Source: Nepenthes gracilis
Taxonomy: Eukaryota; Streptophyta; Magnoliopsida; Caryophyllales; Nepenthaceae
DNA length: 64,000 bases
Assembly: GCA_033239525.1 (NCBI GenBank)
Contig: BSYO01000036.1
Coordinates: 9,446,126 to 9,510,125 of the forward strand
Direction: 5' to 3'
Shown here: positions 37,001 through 43,933 of the stretch, one piece after another
How the letters are laid out: each line of letters opens with the position of its first letter
Numbering within the stretch: position 1 is the first letter of the stretch
Notes under the pieces: model-generated
Told to the model about the DNA's origin: nothing
Databases searched by the model: none
What the model saw: only the letters and a program-made list of their open reading frames with translations
Program-made: the position numbers and the translations under genes

Positions 37001-38173
37001 ATAGCGGAAGTTTTAAATGCTGAGCTAGTCTTTATGAAATAACTGAAAGTTTTTTGATATCTTAAGCTGTCATTTCTCAATTCCTAGACGGTGAACAAAT
37101 GGAAGTTGGATCAATCCTTCAATCGTTCGATAAAATGAGAATTGGCGAAGAATCAGTTGAAACGTCAAAACCAAGTGCAGGGAAAGATGAGAGCTCAGTA
37201 ACTGGTACAAAGGGCCAAAATTTGTGCACCGGAAGCCATGATCAGTTCTCACCGGAGCCCTTAATCTCTGCTAAAATGAGCCCTGGGTTTGCTGATAAAC
37301 CGCCAGGGAATCATCCGCAGCAGGGGAGCTACACGGAGAAGATAGCATCGGCCACCTCTCTTTTGGCAGACAAAGTGGGAAAAGCTAAAAACTTGGTGAC
37401 AACAAAGCTGGGGTATGGAAGTGATGACAAAGTGGCAGCATCGGAAGGACAGGAGACATCCAAGACAGGTTCTGTCATCGAATATGGGAAGAAAGTGGCG
37501 GTGACTGTGGAGGAGAAGGTGGTGGAGGCTGGGAGCGCAGTGATGGCGAAAGTGCAGGGAAGTTCTGGAGGGGAAAATGAAGGAGGAGCTCGGGGGTGGA
37601 ACAAAGGGGTGTCTGTGAAGGGATATTTGGCTGAGAAACTAAGGCCTGCTGATGAGGATAAGATGCTATCTGAAGTGATGGTGGGTGCATGGAAGAAGCG
37701 GAGGGATCAAGAGGGAAATAAGCTGGTGGAGGAAGATAAGAGGGATGAGGTGAAAGCGAGGGTGGCAGAATCGGAAGATGCGATGGCAGGAGAAGGCAGC
37801 TGCGGCAGTCGCTCCAGCAGTGCGAGTCCCAGGAAGAATGTGATGGATAAGCTCAAATCTGTGGTTACTTCATTGTTTGGAAGAGCTGGAGAAACCCATC
37901 CATCACAAGCTTTTCATGACAATTTACAAGGTAGTTGTTCCCTGCCTACGCCCTTTTTTAGTAATTTCTTCTTACAGGTTTTAGAAAAACGCACCCTACA
38001 AGCGGTCCAGGCAGACTGTGTGGGCAAAGTGAGTTACTATAATGGAAGAAATTTTGACTGAATTTTCCATTTCTACTGTATTTTCTCGTCCAGGAAATGG
38101 TGGTGTACCTAGCACCGTGGCCGGAAACACAGGCCAGAGTGGTGGTGCGGTGGGGGAGCCAGGTCTCCGGTAG
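12878..38173 (+). CDS. LTI65/RD29-like (CAP160 family) desiccation and cold response protein
   Basis: Four exons join as 12878-13091, 34997-35368, 37088-37930 and 38094-38173. Every intron starts GT, ends AG and falls after the first codon base, and the joined frame encodes 502 residues. The N-terminus has a His/Gln-rich stretch, then 'VLKKVKAKAKKIKDTITKHG' and an acidic run, the usual N-terminal arrangement of LTI65/LTI78 proteins. The C-terminal part has the repeated family boxes 'YTEKIASATSLLADKVGKAK', 'LVTTKLGYG' and 'VSVKGYLAEKLRPADEDK'. Family members are hydrophilic, probably disordered proteins induced by abscisic acid, cold and drought. The ATG at 12878 is preferred over an in-frame ATG at 12842, because the extra residues (VINLYIYLFLA) look like translated leader. 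The 21.9-kb intron 1 holds three LTR elements, so correct splicing is uncertain. Confidence 0.82.
13092..13660 (+). other. original intron 1 DNA, 5' part
   Basis: AT-rich sequence between the exon 1 donor and the Gypsy insertion. The other original pieces of this intron are about 23646-24392, 27441-27764 and 34681-34996, giving roughly 1.9 kb once inserted elements are subtracted. Confidence 0.6.
13666..14499 (+). repeat. 5' LTR of the Gypsy element
   Basis: 834 bp, TGATGGGTCC to GGACGCAACA. Compared with the 3' LTR it shows scattered substitutions and small indels, mainly around 13850-14040. Confidence 0.92.
14501..14518 (+). promoter_or_regulatory. primer binding site of the Gypsy element
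   Basis: TGGCGCCGTCTGTGGGAA starts one base after the LTR. The same type (TGGCGCCATCTGTGGGAA) follows the left LTR of the element at 27770. I could not assign the tRNA with confidence. Confidence 0.75.
14584..16452 (+). pseudogene. Gypsy gag and start of protease, broken
   Basis: One frame runs from ATG 14584 with stops at 14791, about 15009, 15841 and 15850. The part around 15240-15720 is a Retrotrans_gag-type capsid region ('MPSLELYDGSGDPMDHLNHF', 'FPLTLKGDARIWFYGMP'). A zinc-knuckle-like pattern 'YCDFHRSGGHSTEDC' lies near 15985-16030. The aspartic protease motif is at about 16372-16398, 'VFVDNGSS', where the usual D-T-G is D-N-G. The frame ends at 16450 and the reading continues in the next frame, so a frameshift splits the protease. 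Confidence 0.85.
16449..20062 (+). pseudogene. Gypsy pol: protease end, RT, two RNase H domains, integrase
   Basis: From 16449 to about 18900 one frame holds 'AILGRPCLAAFNAVFSIPH', then RT with 'MCVDFTDLKKACPKD', 'MPFGLKNAGVTYQRLVNKMF' and YVDD at 17487-17498, then the RT-linked RNase H ('LSVSDAALSSALVQEQ'). A second RNase H domain (about 18350-18710) shows the acidic set in 'HVDSS', 'AEYEALL', 'YSDSELVV' and 'ENAKAD'. In-frame TGAs at 17619 and 18195 and a frameshift near 18900 break it. Integrase continues in another frame from about 19000, with the HHCC finger ending 'CESCELH' and DDE residues in 'GLDILGPF', 'VTDNGTQF' and 'ANGQVEV'. A TAG at 19940 precedes the last 39 codons, ending at 20060-20062. 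Confidence 0.9.
20084..20430 (+). repeat. 54-58-bp tandem repeats with hairpin core, 3' region of the Gypsy element
   Basis: Copies of 'aaaaact' start at 20086, 20144, 20198, 20256, 20310 and 20364 (spacings 58, 54, 58, 54 and 54), and each is followed by 'gagcggcccnagaggtcgga'-type sequence. Early copies alternate two variants, suggesting a 112-bp higher-order unit. Most contain a self-complementary CTCGG..CCGAG core, such as CTCGGATTCGTCCGAG at the last copy. Confidence 0.85.
20534..22394 (-). pseudogene. antisense ORF of the Gypsy element, putative gypsy-type transposon protein
   Basis: On the minus strand an ORF starts at ATG 22394 ('MAPGVNDIASSL') and contains 'LKDGLRFPVPTELHRLMKEL', 'LQPNAIRYLVSLCVFARCH' and 'NIWLSPEKLAEAKW'. 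This is the pattern of the plant family called putative gypsy type transposon (Transposase_28). A Lys-rich segment and an acidic segment follow. One frameshift near 21480 is needed. At 21127 the frame reaches CAG|GTACTT and resumes at 21055 after TTCACAG, giving a 71-bp phase-0 intron. Exon 2 (21055-20534) is a coiled-coil-like region ('LQDLISGLSQLVGEIARSRR') with a Pro/Ser-rich tail. The non-autonomous element at 27770 has the same architecture. Function is unknown. Confidence 0.75.
22788..22799 (+). promoter_or_regulatory. polypurine tract of the Gypsy element
   Basis: The G-run in 'atggggggctcg' lies immediately upstream of the 3' LTR, the expected position of the plus-strand primer. Confidence 0.65.
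22800..23640 (+). repeat. 3' LTR of the Gypsy element
   Basis: 841 bp, TGATGGGTCC to GGGCGCAACA, followed directly by the ATATT duplication. Confidence 0.92.
24393..27440. mobile_element. ancient LTR element remnant, long direct repeats, no coding capacity
   Basis: Degenerate direct repeats lie at about 24393-25051 and 26733-27440. Shared landmarks in order include 'atctaaataaag', 'gagagaatattcaaa', 'ttgggattcctttgacc', 'tagatttct' and a 'CTRACA' end. They flank 1.7 kb without any readable ORF. Divergence looks like 20-30 percent by eye, much more than in the neighbouring elements. No target duplication is preserved, so edges are approximate. Confidence 0.6.
27770..29004 (+). repeat. 5' LTR of the non-autonomous element
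   Basis: TGTTGGGCCCCAG to ACGTAACA. A TATA box (TATAAATA) is at 28681-28688. The primer site follows at 29006. Confidence 0.9.
29080..29885 (+). pseudogene. gag remnant: N-terminus and zinc knuckle, capsid missing
   Basis: ATG 29080 opens a short frame ('MASRQDSTSTREMGPL') that stops after about 32 codons and continues as a basic, Arg/Lys/Pro-rich stretch to 29500. Around 29620-29830 it reads 'SPKALKNPDRGDQWEYC' and 'HGHDTEDCWTL', directly comparable with the Gypsy gag segment at 15940-16060. The capsid-like region lying between these parts in the Gypsy element is absent. Confidence 0.75.
30190..30620 (+). repeat. 42-bp tandem repeats with hairpin core
   Basis: Six units start near 30198, 30239, 30281, 30323, 30365 and 30407 (period 42 bp), and further copies lie at 30550-30620. 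Each has CTCGG or TTCGG, then about six bases, then CCGAG, then 'cggccccagaggtcgtattct'. Because 42 is divisible by three, repetitive ORFs stay open on both strands. The unit shares its core with the Gypsy repeats at 20084-20430. Confidence 0.85.
30940..32890 (-). pseudogene. antisense ORF of the non-autonomous element
   Basis: On the minus strand it begins at ATG 32890 ('MAPEVRDIASRMTLDRL'), matching the Gypsy antisense ORF start, and shares 'LKGGLRFPVPEELYEIMKGL', 'LQPNAVRYLVSLCVFFRCH' and 'NIWLSPENLEKAKW'. A TGA at 32459-32461 replaces an Arg codon, and a frameshift lies near 32215. A long acidic frame (32175 down) reaches TCTAAG|GTAACC at 31483/31482. After a 69-bp stretch ending TTTGCAG (31414) it resumes with 'FQDLIGGLNELVGEVAQ'. 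The stretch is in frame, so both spliced and unspliced readings stay open here. Stops at 31237 and beyond break the C-terminus, but homology continues to 30940. Confidence 0.75.
33447..34675 (+). repeat. 3' LTR of the non-autonomous element
   Basis: TGTTGGGCCCTAG to ACGCAACA, preceded by the purine run 'atggggggtta'. TATAAATA is at 34350-34357. Confidence 0.9.
34997..35368 (+). CDS. exon 2 of the LTI65-like gene
   Basis: Starts after CCCTAG (34991-34996). The first two bases complete the split codon from exon 1, and the frame stays open to GGCAGTG|GTAAGA at 35368/35369. It encodes a charged linker containing 'HLKEDPHAPKDRG' and 'ENYHSKVADPTGS'. The upstream polypyrimidine signal is modest, but phase agreement and protein composition support it. 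Confidence 0.75.
35369..37087 (+). other. intron 2 of the LTI65-like gene
   Basis: 1.7 kb, GT..AG, AT-rich. Apart from the SINE-like segment near 36121 no inserted element could be bounded. Confidence 0.6.
36121..36245 (+). mobile_element. degraded tRNA-derived SINE (Au-like)
   Basis: The segment reads 'ggttcggtgcaattggtaga', then 'ttgttgttgtgtgacct', 'aaaagttataaatttgag' and a downstream 'ttggggttcgagttgg'. This resembles the box A, TGTGACCT and box B layout of plant Au-type SINEs, with box B decayed. No poly-T tail or target duplication was found, so it is a probable remnant only. Confidence 0.4.
37088..37930 (+). CDS. exon 3 of the LTI65-like gene
   Basis: Starts after TTCCTAG (37081-37087) and ends CAAG|GTAGTT at 37930/37931. 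It encodes most of the protein, including both C-terminal family boxes. Read through unspliced, the frame stops at 38059-38061, which would give an alternative C-terminus if the last intron were retained. Confidence 0.85.
38094..38173 (+). CDS. exon 4 of the LTI65-like gene
   Basis: Starts after CTCGTCCAG (ends 38093), encodes a Gly/Val-rich tail ending 'AVGEPGLR' and stops at TAG 38171-38173. Confidence 0.75.
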
Positions 38174-38448
38174 TCAGCCGACGTACTTTTAAGGGAAGAT
38201 CATCAACTTTCAGAAGATGTGAATAAGAGAGGGTGGGTCTGCATATGTTCTTGCTCATAGTGGAAGTCGTCGTCGTCTTCTTCTTTTTCCGATTTGATTT
38301 TGTTTTTTTTCTTTGTTTTTTTTTGTTTTTTTTTTCCCCAAATGCTAAGATAAATTAAACTATGGCGTGTTGAGTTATCAGCATGATGTCGTGTGTCATC
38401 TTGTATATAATTTGTTGTTTGGGCTCTTATAAAAAATGTTCTCACTAT

Positions 38449-38454
38449 AATAAA
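38449..38454 (+). terminator. candidate poly(A) signal AATAAA of the LTI65-like gene
   Basis: AATAAA lies 276 nt after the stop, in a U-rich 3' UTR that includes a TCG/CTT-rich stretch and long T runs at 38290-38340. A solo LTR begins about 65 bp farther on. Confidence 0.5.
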
Positions 38455-38519
38455 GTTGAATATAGATATAGATTAAAAAGAATTTATAACTTAATTTTAT
38501 ATTGGTATAAAGTTTTATC

Positions 38520-39435
38520 TGATGGAAATAGTTAAAGTAGCCAGGTCCAAAGCAGCAGCAGGCCCAAAAGGAATTGCAGCCCAATAACCCAAAGGACAGT
38601 CAATTACCCAATTGACTGGAGGTGATCTTAAACAGTCAGACAGCGGTCCAAGTCAAAAGCCGTCCACGAGCCCTCTTCGCACAACGGTCATTAGCCATTA
38701 TTGGGCACGATGCAAGGAATCTCGTATATGGCAATCTCCTCTGTAGCAGAATTTCCTAAATCAGCGCACACCCCAGAAGGCAAGCACTCCAATAAGTGCG
38801 ACTCACAGCGGAAGTTTTAGCGTTCACGGCATGTGACGTTTTTGCGGAGGAAGAGAATCCTCCTTCTCGACCGTTGTAACTCTGAAATGGTGCCTGCATT
38901 CTTACGATAAATGAAAAATATCCCCTTAGACGACTGGCTGCCCACCTCACCACCAAAGAAAGGTGGGAAAATCAAACACTATAAAAAGTCCTAGGGACGC
39001 ATTCTAGAGGCACGCTATCTGGAATACTCAAATTCTCCCAATCAATCTAACTCACATACTCCCCATTACTAATCTCCAACCCACTGCTTGTTCCTTATGA
39101 ACTCAATGGCTAGAAAAGCCACTCTCCACTGGCACACTTCGACTCTAGCCATTCAGCCGCGAGTACATCTCCGAACCGTTCTCACAAATTCTCTTCCCAG
39201 CATCCATTTTTACATACTCTACATTTACCTTCATCATATTGGAAGATAAATTATTGACTTGAATATTGGAGGATAAATTGGGGAGCGAATCCTGCTATTT
39301 TCTTTTAATTTCTCGTCTTCTGTTGTGGTGTGTAGGATTCCAAATGCGCAGGATGGTGATCGGACTCGATTTCAGTAGTAGACCACGAAGCAGCTGAACC
39401 CGAATTTGCCCTAAATTAGGATCCACGACGCATCT
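38520..39435 (+). mobile_element. solo LTR, 916 bp, duplication TTATC
   Basis: It starts TGATGGAAATAG at 38520 and ends GGATCCACGACGCATCT at 39435, with the final A of the usual CA apparently mutated to T. TTATC flanks it at 38515-38519 and 39436-39440. A TATA box (CTATAAAAAG, about 38979) and U5 sequence with GTGTGTAGGATTCC (about 39328) support LTR identity. Start and end match the solo LTRs at 54707 and 56934. Confidence 0.72.
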
Positions 39436-41393
39436 TTATCAAATCAAATCATTTATTGAGATATTGTTGAATTATAAGTTAGCTTAATTCGGACGATTAA
39501 TGTGATTTTTAATATTAAAATTATTAGTCAAAAAAAAAAATAATATAATCTTTATAAAAATTAAAATAAATGAATAATAACACTGATATGGTAGTGATAA
39601 TATATTTTCAATATATTTTAAAATAACAAGTAATGCAGCATAATAAAATAACAATAATCTAAGTAGAAAAATGATTACCGATTAAAAAATATTATAATAT
39701 AAGTGTTGTATCCTAGTTCTGAAGTTGTCATACGGATTGGGGAGCCATCGGATTCCTCGCTGTCCAAAGGCAATCACGAGTGGGTCTAATCTCCGTTGTT
39801 TTTAACCTGAAATATGCACAATATAACTAACAAATAAGAGGTCAGAGGCCGATAGGAGGCTGTCCTCCGTTGACATTTCGACACTTAAGTTAGAAACCTT
39901 CCGCAATAAACGGAGGGATGGATACTTAAGATGCAAGAATGAGGCAAGCGTGAAAGGGATGTATTTGGAGGCTTGAGCTCCATGGATGCACCCGGCAAAG
40001 GGACGGCTTACTGGTGTGCCCGCAGAGGGCGACTTATAAGAATCCTTCTTGGAGGTGCGTTTGCGGAGGGCAGCTTAGAGATATGTCCGTGGTGGGCGAC
40101 TTGGAGGCGTGCTCGCCAGGGGGGTAGAACGGCGTGTCCGTTGGCCTCGGTAATAACAGAAGGCTTAGCGAATTTTGTCAGGACGAGAGCGGGGCGCGGT
40201 GGGCCTCGCCCATCCGGATCGCCCTCATTGGTGGACGAAATATGGCGTTGAAGATGCTAAAGGTGTTGGATGGCGCTTTTGGGGAGGCAACGTACGGCGC
40301 GCTGATGCTGAGCGGCTTTTCGAGGAGCCTTATTCCCTTTTTGCTTGAGGGGAGAGAGCGCCATTTTTGGGGAGCTTCGCGGAGCGCCGTGGAAGGAACT
40401 CTGAGCTCTGTCGGGCGAGGACATCTGGGGGCTGAAACTCAGAGCCCCGCACTTAGCCCTGCTGGAGATGTGGATGGAGGAGGTAGGCGCCATTGAAGGG
40501 AGATTCCCATACTCTGCCTGGCTCAAATTCCACGGAAAGGAGCCGACCACCATTGCTGGGATGTTCTGAGCTCTGCTTCGATCCGAGAAGTTCTGGGCTC
40601 CATTTCGGGTGCCTTGGGCTTCTGTTTCATTGGAATAGGATGGTGAAGCTAAGCGTTGGGCTCTAGGGGCCTTATGCCCTGTTTAGCGAGAGCACCCAGG
40701 CACCATCGTTGAGTGCTCCGCGCACCGATTCAATCCGATTCGAAGGGGAATCGTTGGGCGCCGTTGCCGGAAGAGCTTCAAGCCCGGTTCTGTAGATGCG
40801 GAGGATCTGGGCATCATTAAGGGAGAACCTTATCTTCTGCTGGTCACGCGAGCAGCAGGGAGGAGCTGGATGCCATTTGGGGGGAGCTTGATGCTCTGTT
40901 TAGTGGCTGTATTCAGACGCCTCTGTTCATCGACAGCTACAGGAACCAAGGAGCAGGGTGTCCTAAAGAGGGCTTCGATATGCTTCCCTTCACTGTCGAG
41001 CAGCAAACTAGAGAAGGGAGAAAAGGCCTTGTGCTCTGCCGGCTGAGAACGCGAACAGAGGTCTGGAGCCGTTCACGAGGAGAGAGTGTATCGGATTATT
41101 AAATAGATTTAATAACAAATAATAATAATATATTTTTTTATATTAATAAATATTGTTAATATTTATGATATTAAATAATTAGTAATTAATAATAGGTAAT
41201 TAATTGTGCTAAATAAATATAATAATTATAATAATGTCAAAATATAATAATTAATAATAATAAAATAAAACGTATAACGTTTTAATAATAATAATAATAA
41301 TAATTAATAATAAATGATATTAATAATATAATAAAACGTTAAACAATAATAAACAATATCAACGTTTAAATAATATTAAAATTAATGTAATTA

Positions 41394-41600
41394 ATTTCCC
41401 ACCATTATTACCCCTTTCTTCCTCTCCCTCACCTCACCTTCTCGATTCTTCTCCCCATCTCTCGTCTCTCCCTCTCAGTTTCTCTCTCGCACTCTCGTTT
41501 CTCTCTTTCTCTCCCGTCTCTCTCTTTCTCTCACTCTTTCCGTCTCTCTCTCTCCCCCTTCCGTTTCGTATCTCCATCTCCCTCTTAATTTCTTCTGCCG
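41394..41600 (+). repeat. CT-rich low-complexity leader
   Basis: A polypyrimidine tract rich in ctctctc, inside the 3.2-kb solo LTR. Reverse-strand Arg/Glu-rich ORFs here are artefacts. Confidence 0.8.
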
Positions 41601-41803
41601 TTTCACCCCTTTGACTGTCAAGCGGTTTCAATTCCGTTCAATTAATCGGGCGACAATGTTGTGGTGTTTATATTGAGGTGCACGGGAAGTGCTGAGCGTT
41701 GTGGGTAGCAGTGGATCGAAGTCGCCGTTGCAAGCTTGAGTCGTGGAAGTGTTGCCGTTGTCCCTCGGTGCCAGAGCCACCATCGCAAACCCTTGCCGAT
41801 TGC

Positions 41804-42016
41804 TGTTACGAACCTTTAATTATTTCATTTTCTCATTTTTTCCTTGGTTTGATTGGTTTGTTTTCTTTGAGAATAGTCCCTGCCCCTCCTTCACGTGAAC
41901 AGTTACAAAAGCACCCCCGTTTTTCGGTTCCCCGTTTTCCTTACAGGACCCCCATTCCCGTATATATAGGCTAAAAGGTGTTTAATGGAGGACAACGAAT
42001 TATTACTCTCATTTCA

Positions 42017-42053
<37 letters not shown>

Positions 42054-42198
42054 ACCCCTTCGGGTTTCCCTTTTCCCTCTCCCCATTCCTCTCTTTCCCT
42101 CCTTTCCCAACGCACTCTTTCGTCTCCCTCCTCTGCAGAGCTCCGCTCCCGTCGCAATTTCATCATCAATCGCCGGCAACTACATGGAGATCGTATCA
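41804..42198 (+). repeat. 5' LTR of the gene-capturing element
   Basis: 395 bp with a TATATATAGG promoter-like box near 41961 and a (CT)n tract of about 16 units at 42019-42050. Confidence 0.9.
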
Positions 42199-43280
42199 AA
42201 TGGTGCTTTCATTGAGAGGAATGCAGAGGAGATCAAAGCACAAGCTCTCGAAGTGCTCGAGAGGTCTGTCGCCGCACTGACCAACGAGATGAAGGTTCTC
42301 CGACGAGCTACCGACCGATTTGGTGCCCGCCTGTCCACCACGGTTTCACAAATGGAACAGATCTAGTCGTCCTGCACCGAATTCAGCTCGTCCATGGCGG
42401 AACTCAGCAACTCCATCCACAGCTTCGAGCAAGACACTAGACGGTCAGTAAACTCTTCGCTTCCTGTAGCTTCCTCTACGATGGCTTTCCATCGTCTCGT
42501 TTCTCTTCCTGCCATCTCTTCCATCACGGGTTCCGTACCACTACCACCCGTTCCTCAAATCGCCTTTTCTGCTCTCATCTCCGAACCAATTAGGTCACCC
42601 TTCCCCAACCGCCTCGACCTACTTCCATTGTCAACTACAAAGTCCTCGTCGTCTTCACCTTCATCACCGTTTTCGGCTTCCACCCTCACTAATTCCCCTT
42701 TAATTTCAAACTCACCATCGGTTGTGGTTCCCACCACTACCTCCATCACTGAGCCCTTGCCGCCTCTAACTCAAATCGAGAAACTCCATCCACATGCGTC
42801 TCCTGATTTTCAATTCGGTGAGCCATCTACCACAACATTCCAGCGAACCTTCACTGAAATTTCTCCCTCCTTGCCTCGCGTCGAGAAACAATTCGTCGAA
42901 CCACCGTGGCTTCCAAACCTTGCCTCATTTTTCTCACCTTCGACTGCATCCTCTGATTTCTAAATCGCTAAGCCACAAACGGTCTCACATCGGCCAAACT
43001 ACCTTCTCCCACTCAAGAAATTAAATCCGATAGACCTGGATTTGGAGGGTGAAGGTGGTCAGAGTCTCGTTCCACTTACAGAAGCGGGTTCCAATGAGGA
43101 CAAATTTCCAACATAATCGTTTCTAGAAACAGTTCATCACCCTCCTCCTGTGTTGGACGATGAACACCTGCTACCCTCAACAGTGGGTATTCCTAACACT
43201 CAACATTTGAGAGACATTACAAATTCCATGGGTTGTCAGTCCAACCAGGGGTCCTTCACGACCAACTCATGATCAAGTCG
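42184..43280 (+). pseudogene. gag-like ORF of the gene-capturing element, broken
   Basis: One frame runs from ATG 42184, inside the LTR end. It has a helical N-terminal part ('EEIKAQALEVLERSVAALTN'), a TAG at 42364, a Ser/Pro/Thr-rich section to a TAA at 42961 and a further readable stretch beyond. Position and composition suit a degenerate retrotransposon gag, but no capsid or zinc-knuckle motif is visible, so the identity is an inference. Confidence 0.4.
42201..42218 (+). promoter_or_regulatory. primer binding site, TGGTGCTTTCATTGAGAG
   Basis: It starts two bases after the 5' LTR. The TRIM in AAE3 intron 2 has nearly the same sequence at the matching position on its own strand. The tRNA was not identified. 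Confidence 0.55.
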
Positions 43281-43933
43281 AATTCTCCTGGCAGACATCT
43301 GACTCCTCTGATGCAAATTATCACCCCTTTTCACTTCAAGAATGAAAGAAGCAGGAATGGCCTTGAGGATCATGGGCCTCCAACTGGGGGTTCATTTACT
43401 GGTGGACCAGGGGCTGATATCAGTGGAATTTCCACTGAGGAGAAACTTTAAGAATCAGTGGAAATGGATATTTCCAAGGTGCCCTTCCTCCTAACCACAA
43501 ATTGTTGCTGAAATCTGTTAATCTCCCGGCTTCGAGGCTTGCAAGGCACCTACCTATTCATCTGTATGGGCATGTCCAGCATATGACATCAGGTGCCGTG
43601 AAGCATTATACCCAGCCCAAAGGATGCCAGTATGGCAGAGAAAATTCAGGGCAGATCTACATCAGTCTTCCTCATGCCCACTGGTCTGACTTCCAAGGTA
43701 TTTTTGGTCCTGGACAAGTGTCCAATTCTTGTACATTTTCACATGATCCAGTAGCAAAAATACAGGATGCTTGTCCTATTCGAAGAAGGGTTGATGCTAT
43801 GAAATCAAAGATTGAGAATGGGCCGAATGCTGTCCAATTAGTTTGAGCTACCAATTTTTATTGTAATACTTTTGATGCTGATGAAAATGCTGTACGTGGA
43901 ACTGGGAGAACTAGAAACAATTTCAACTACTAT

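Noticed and set aside
41690..42366. Host gene start at the CT-rich leader (41.4-42.4 kb)
   Set aside because: It looked like a plant 5' UTR and first exon, but flanking duplications show it is LTR sequence interrupted by the capturing element.
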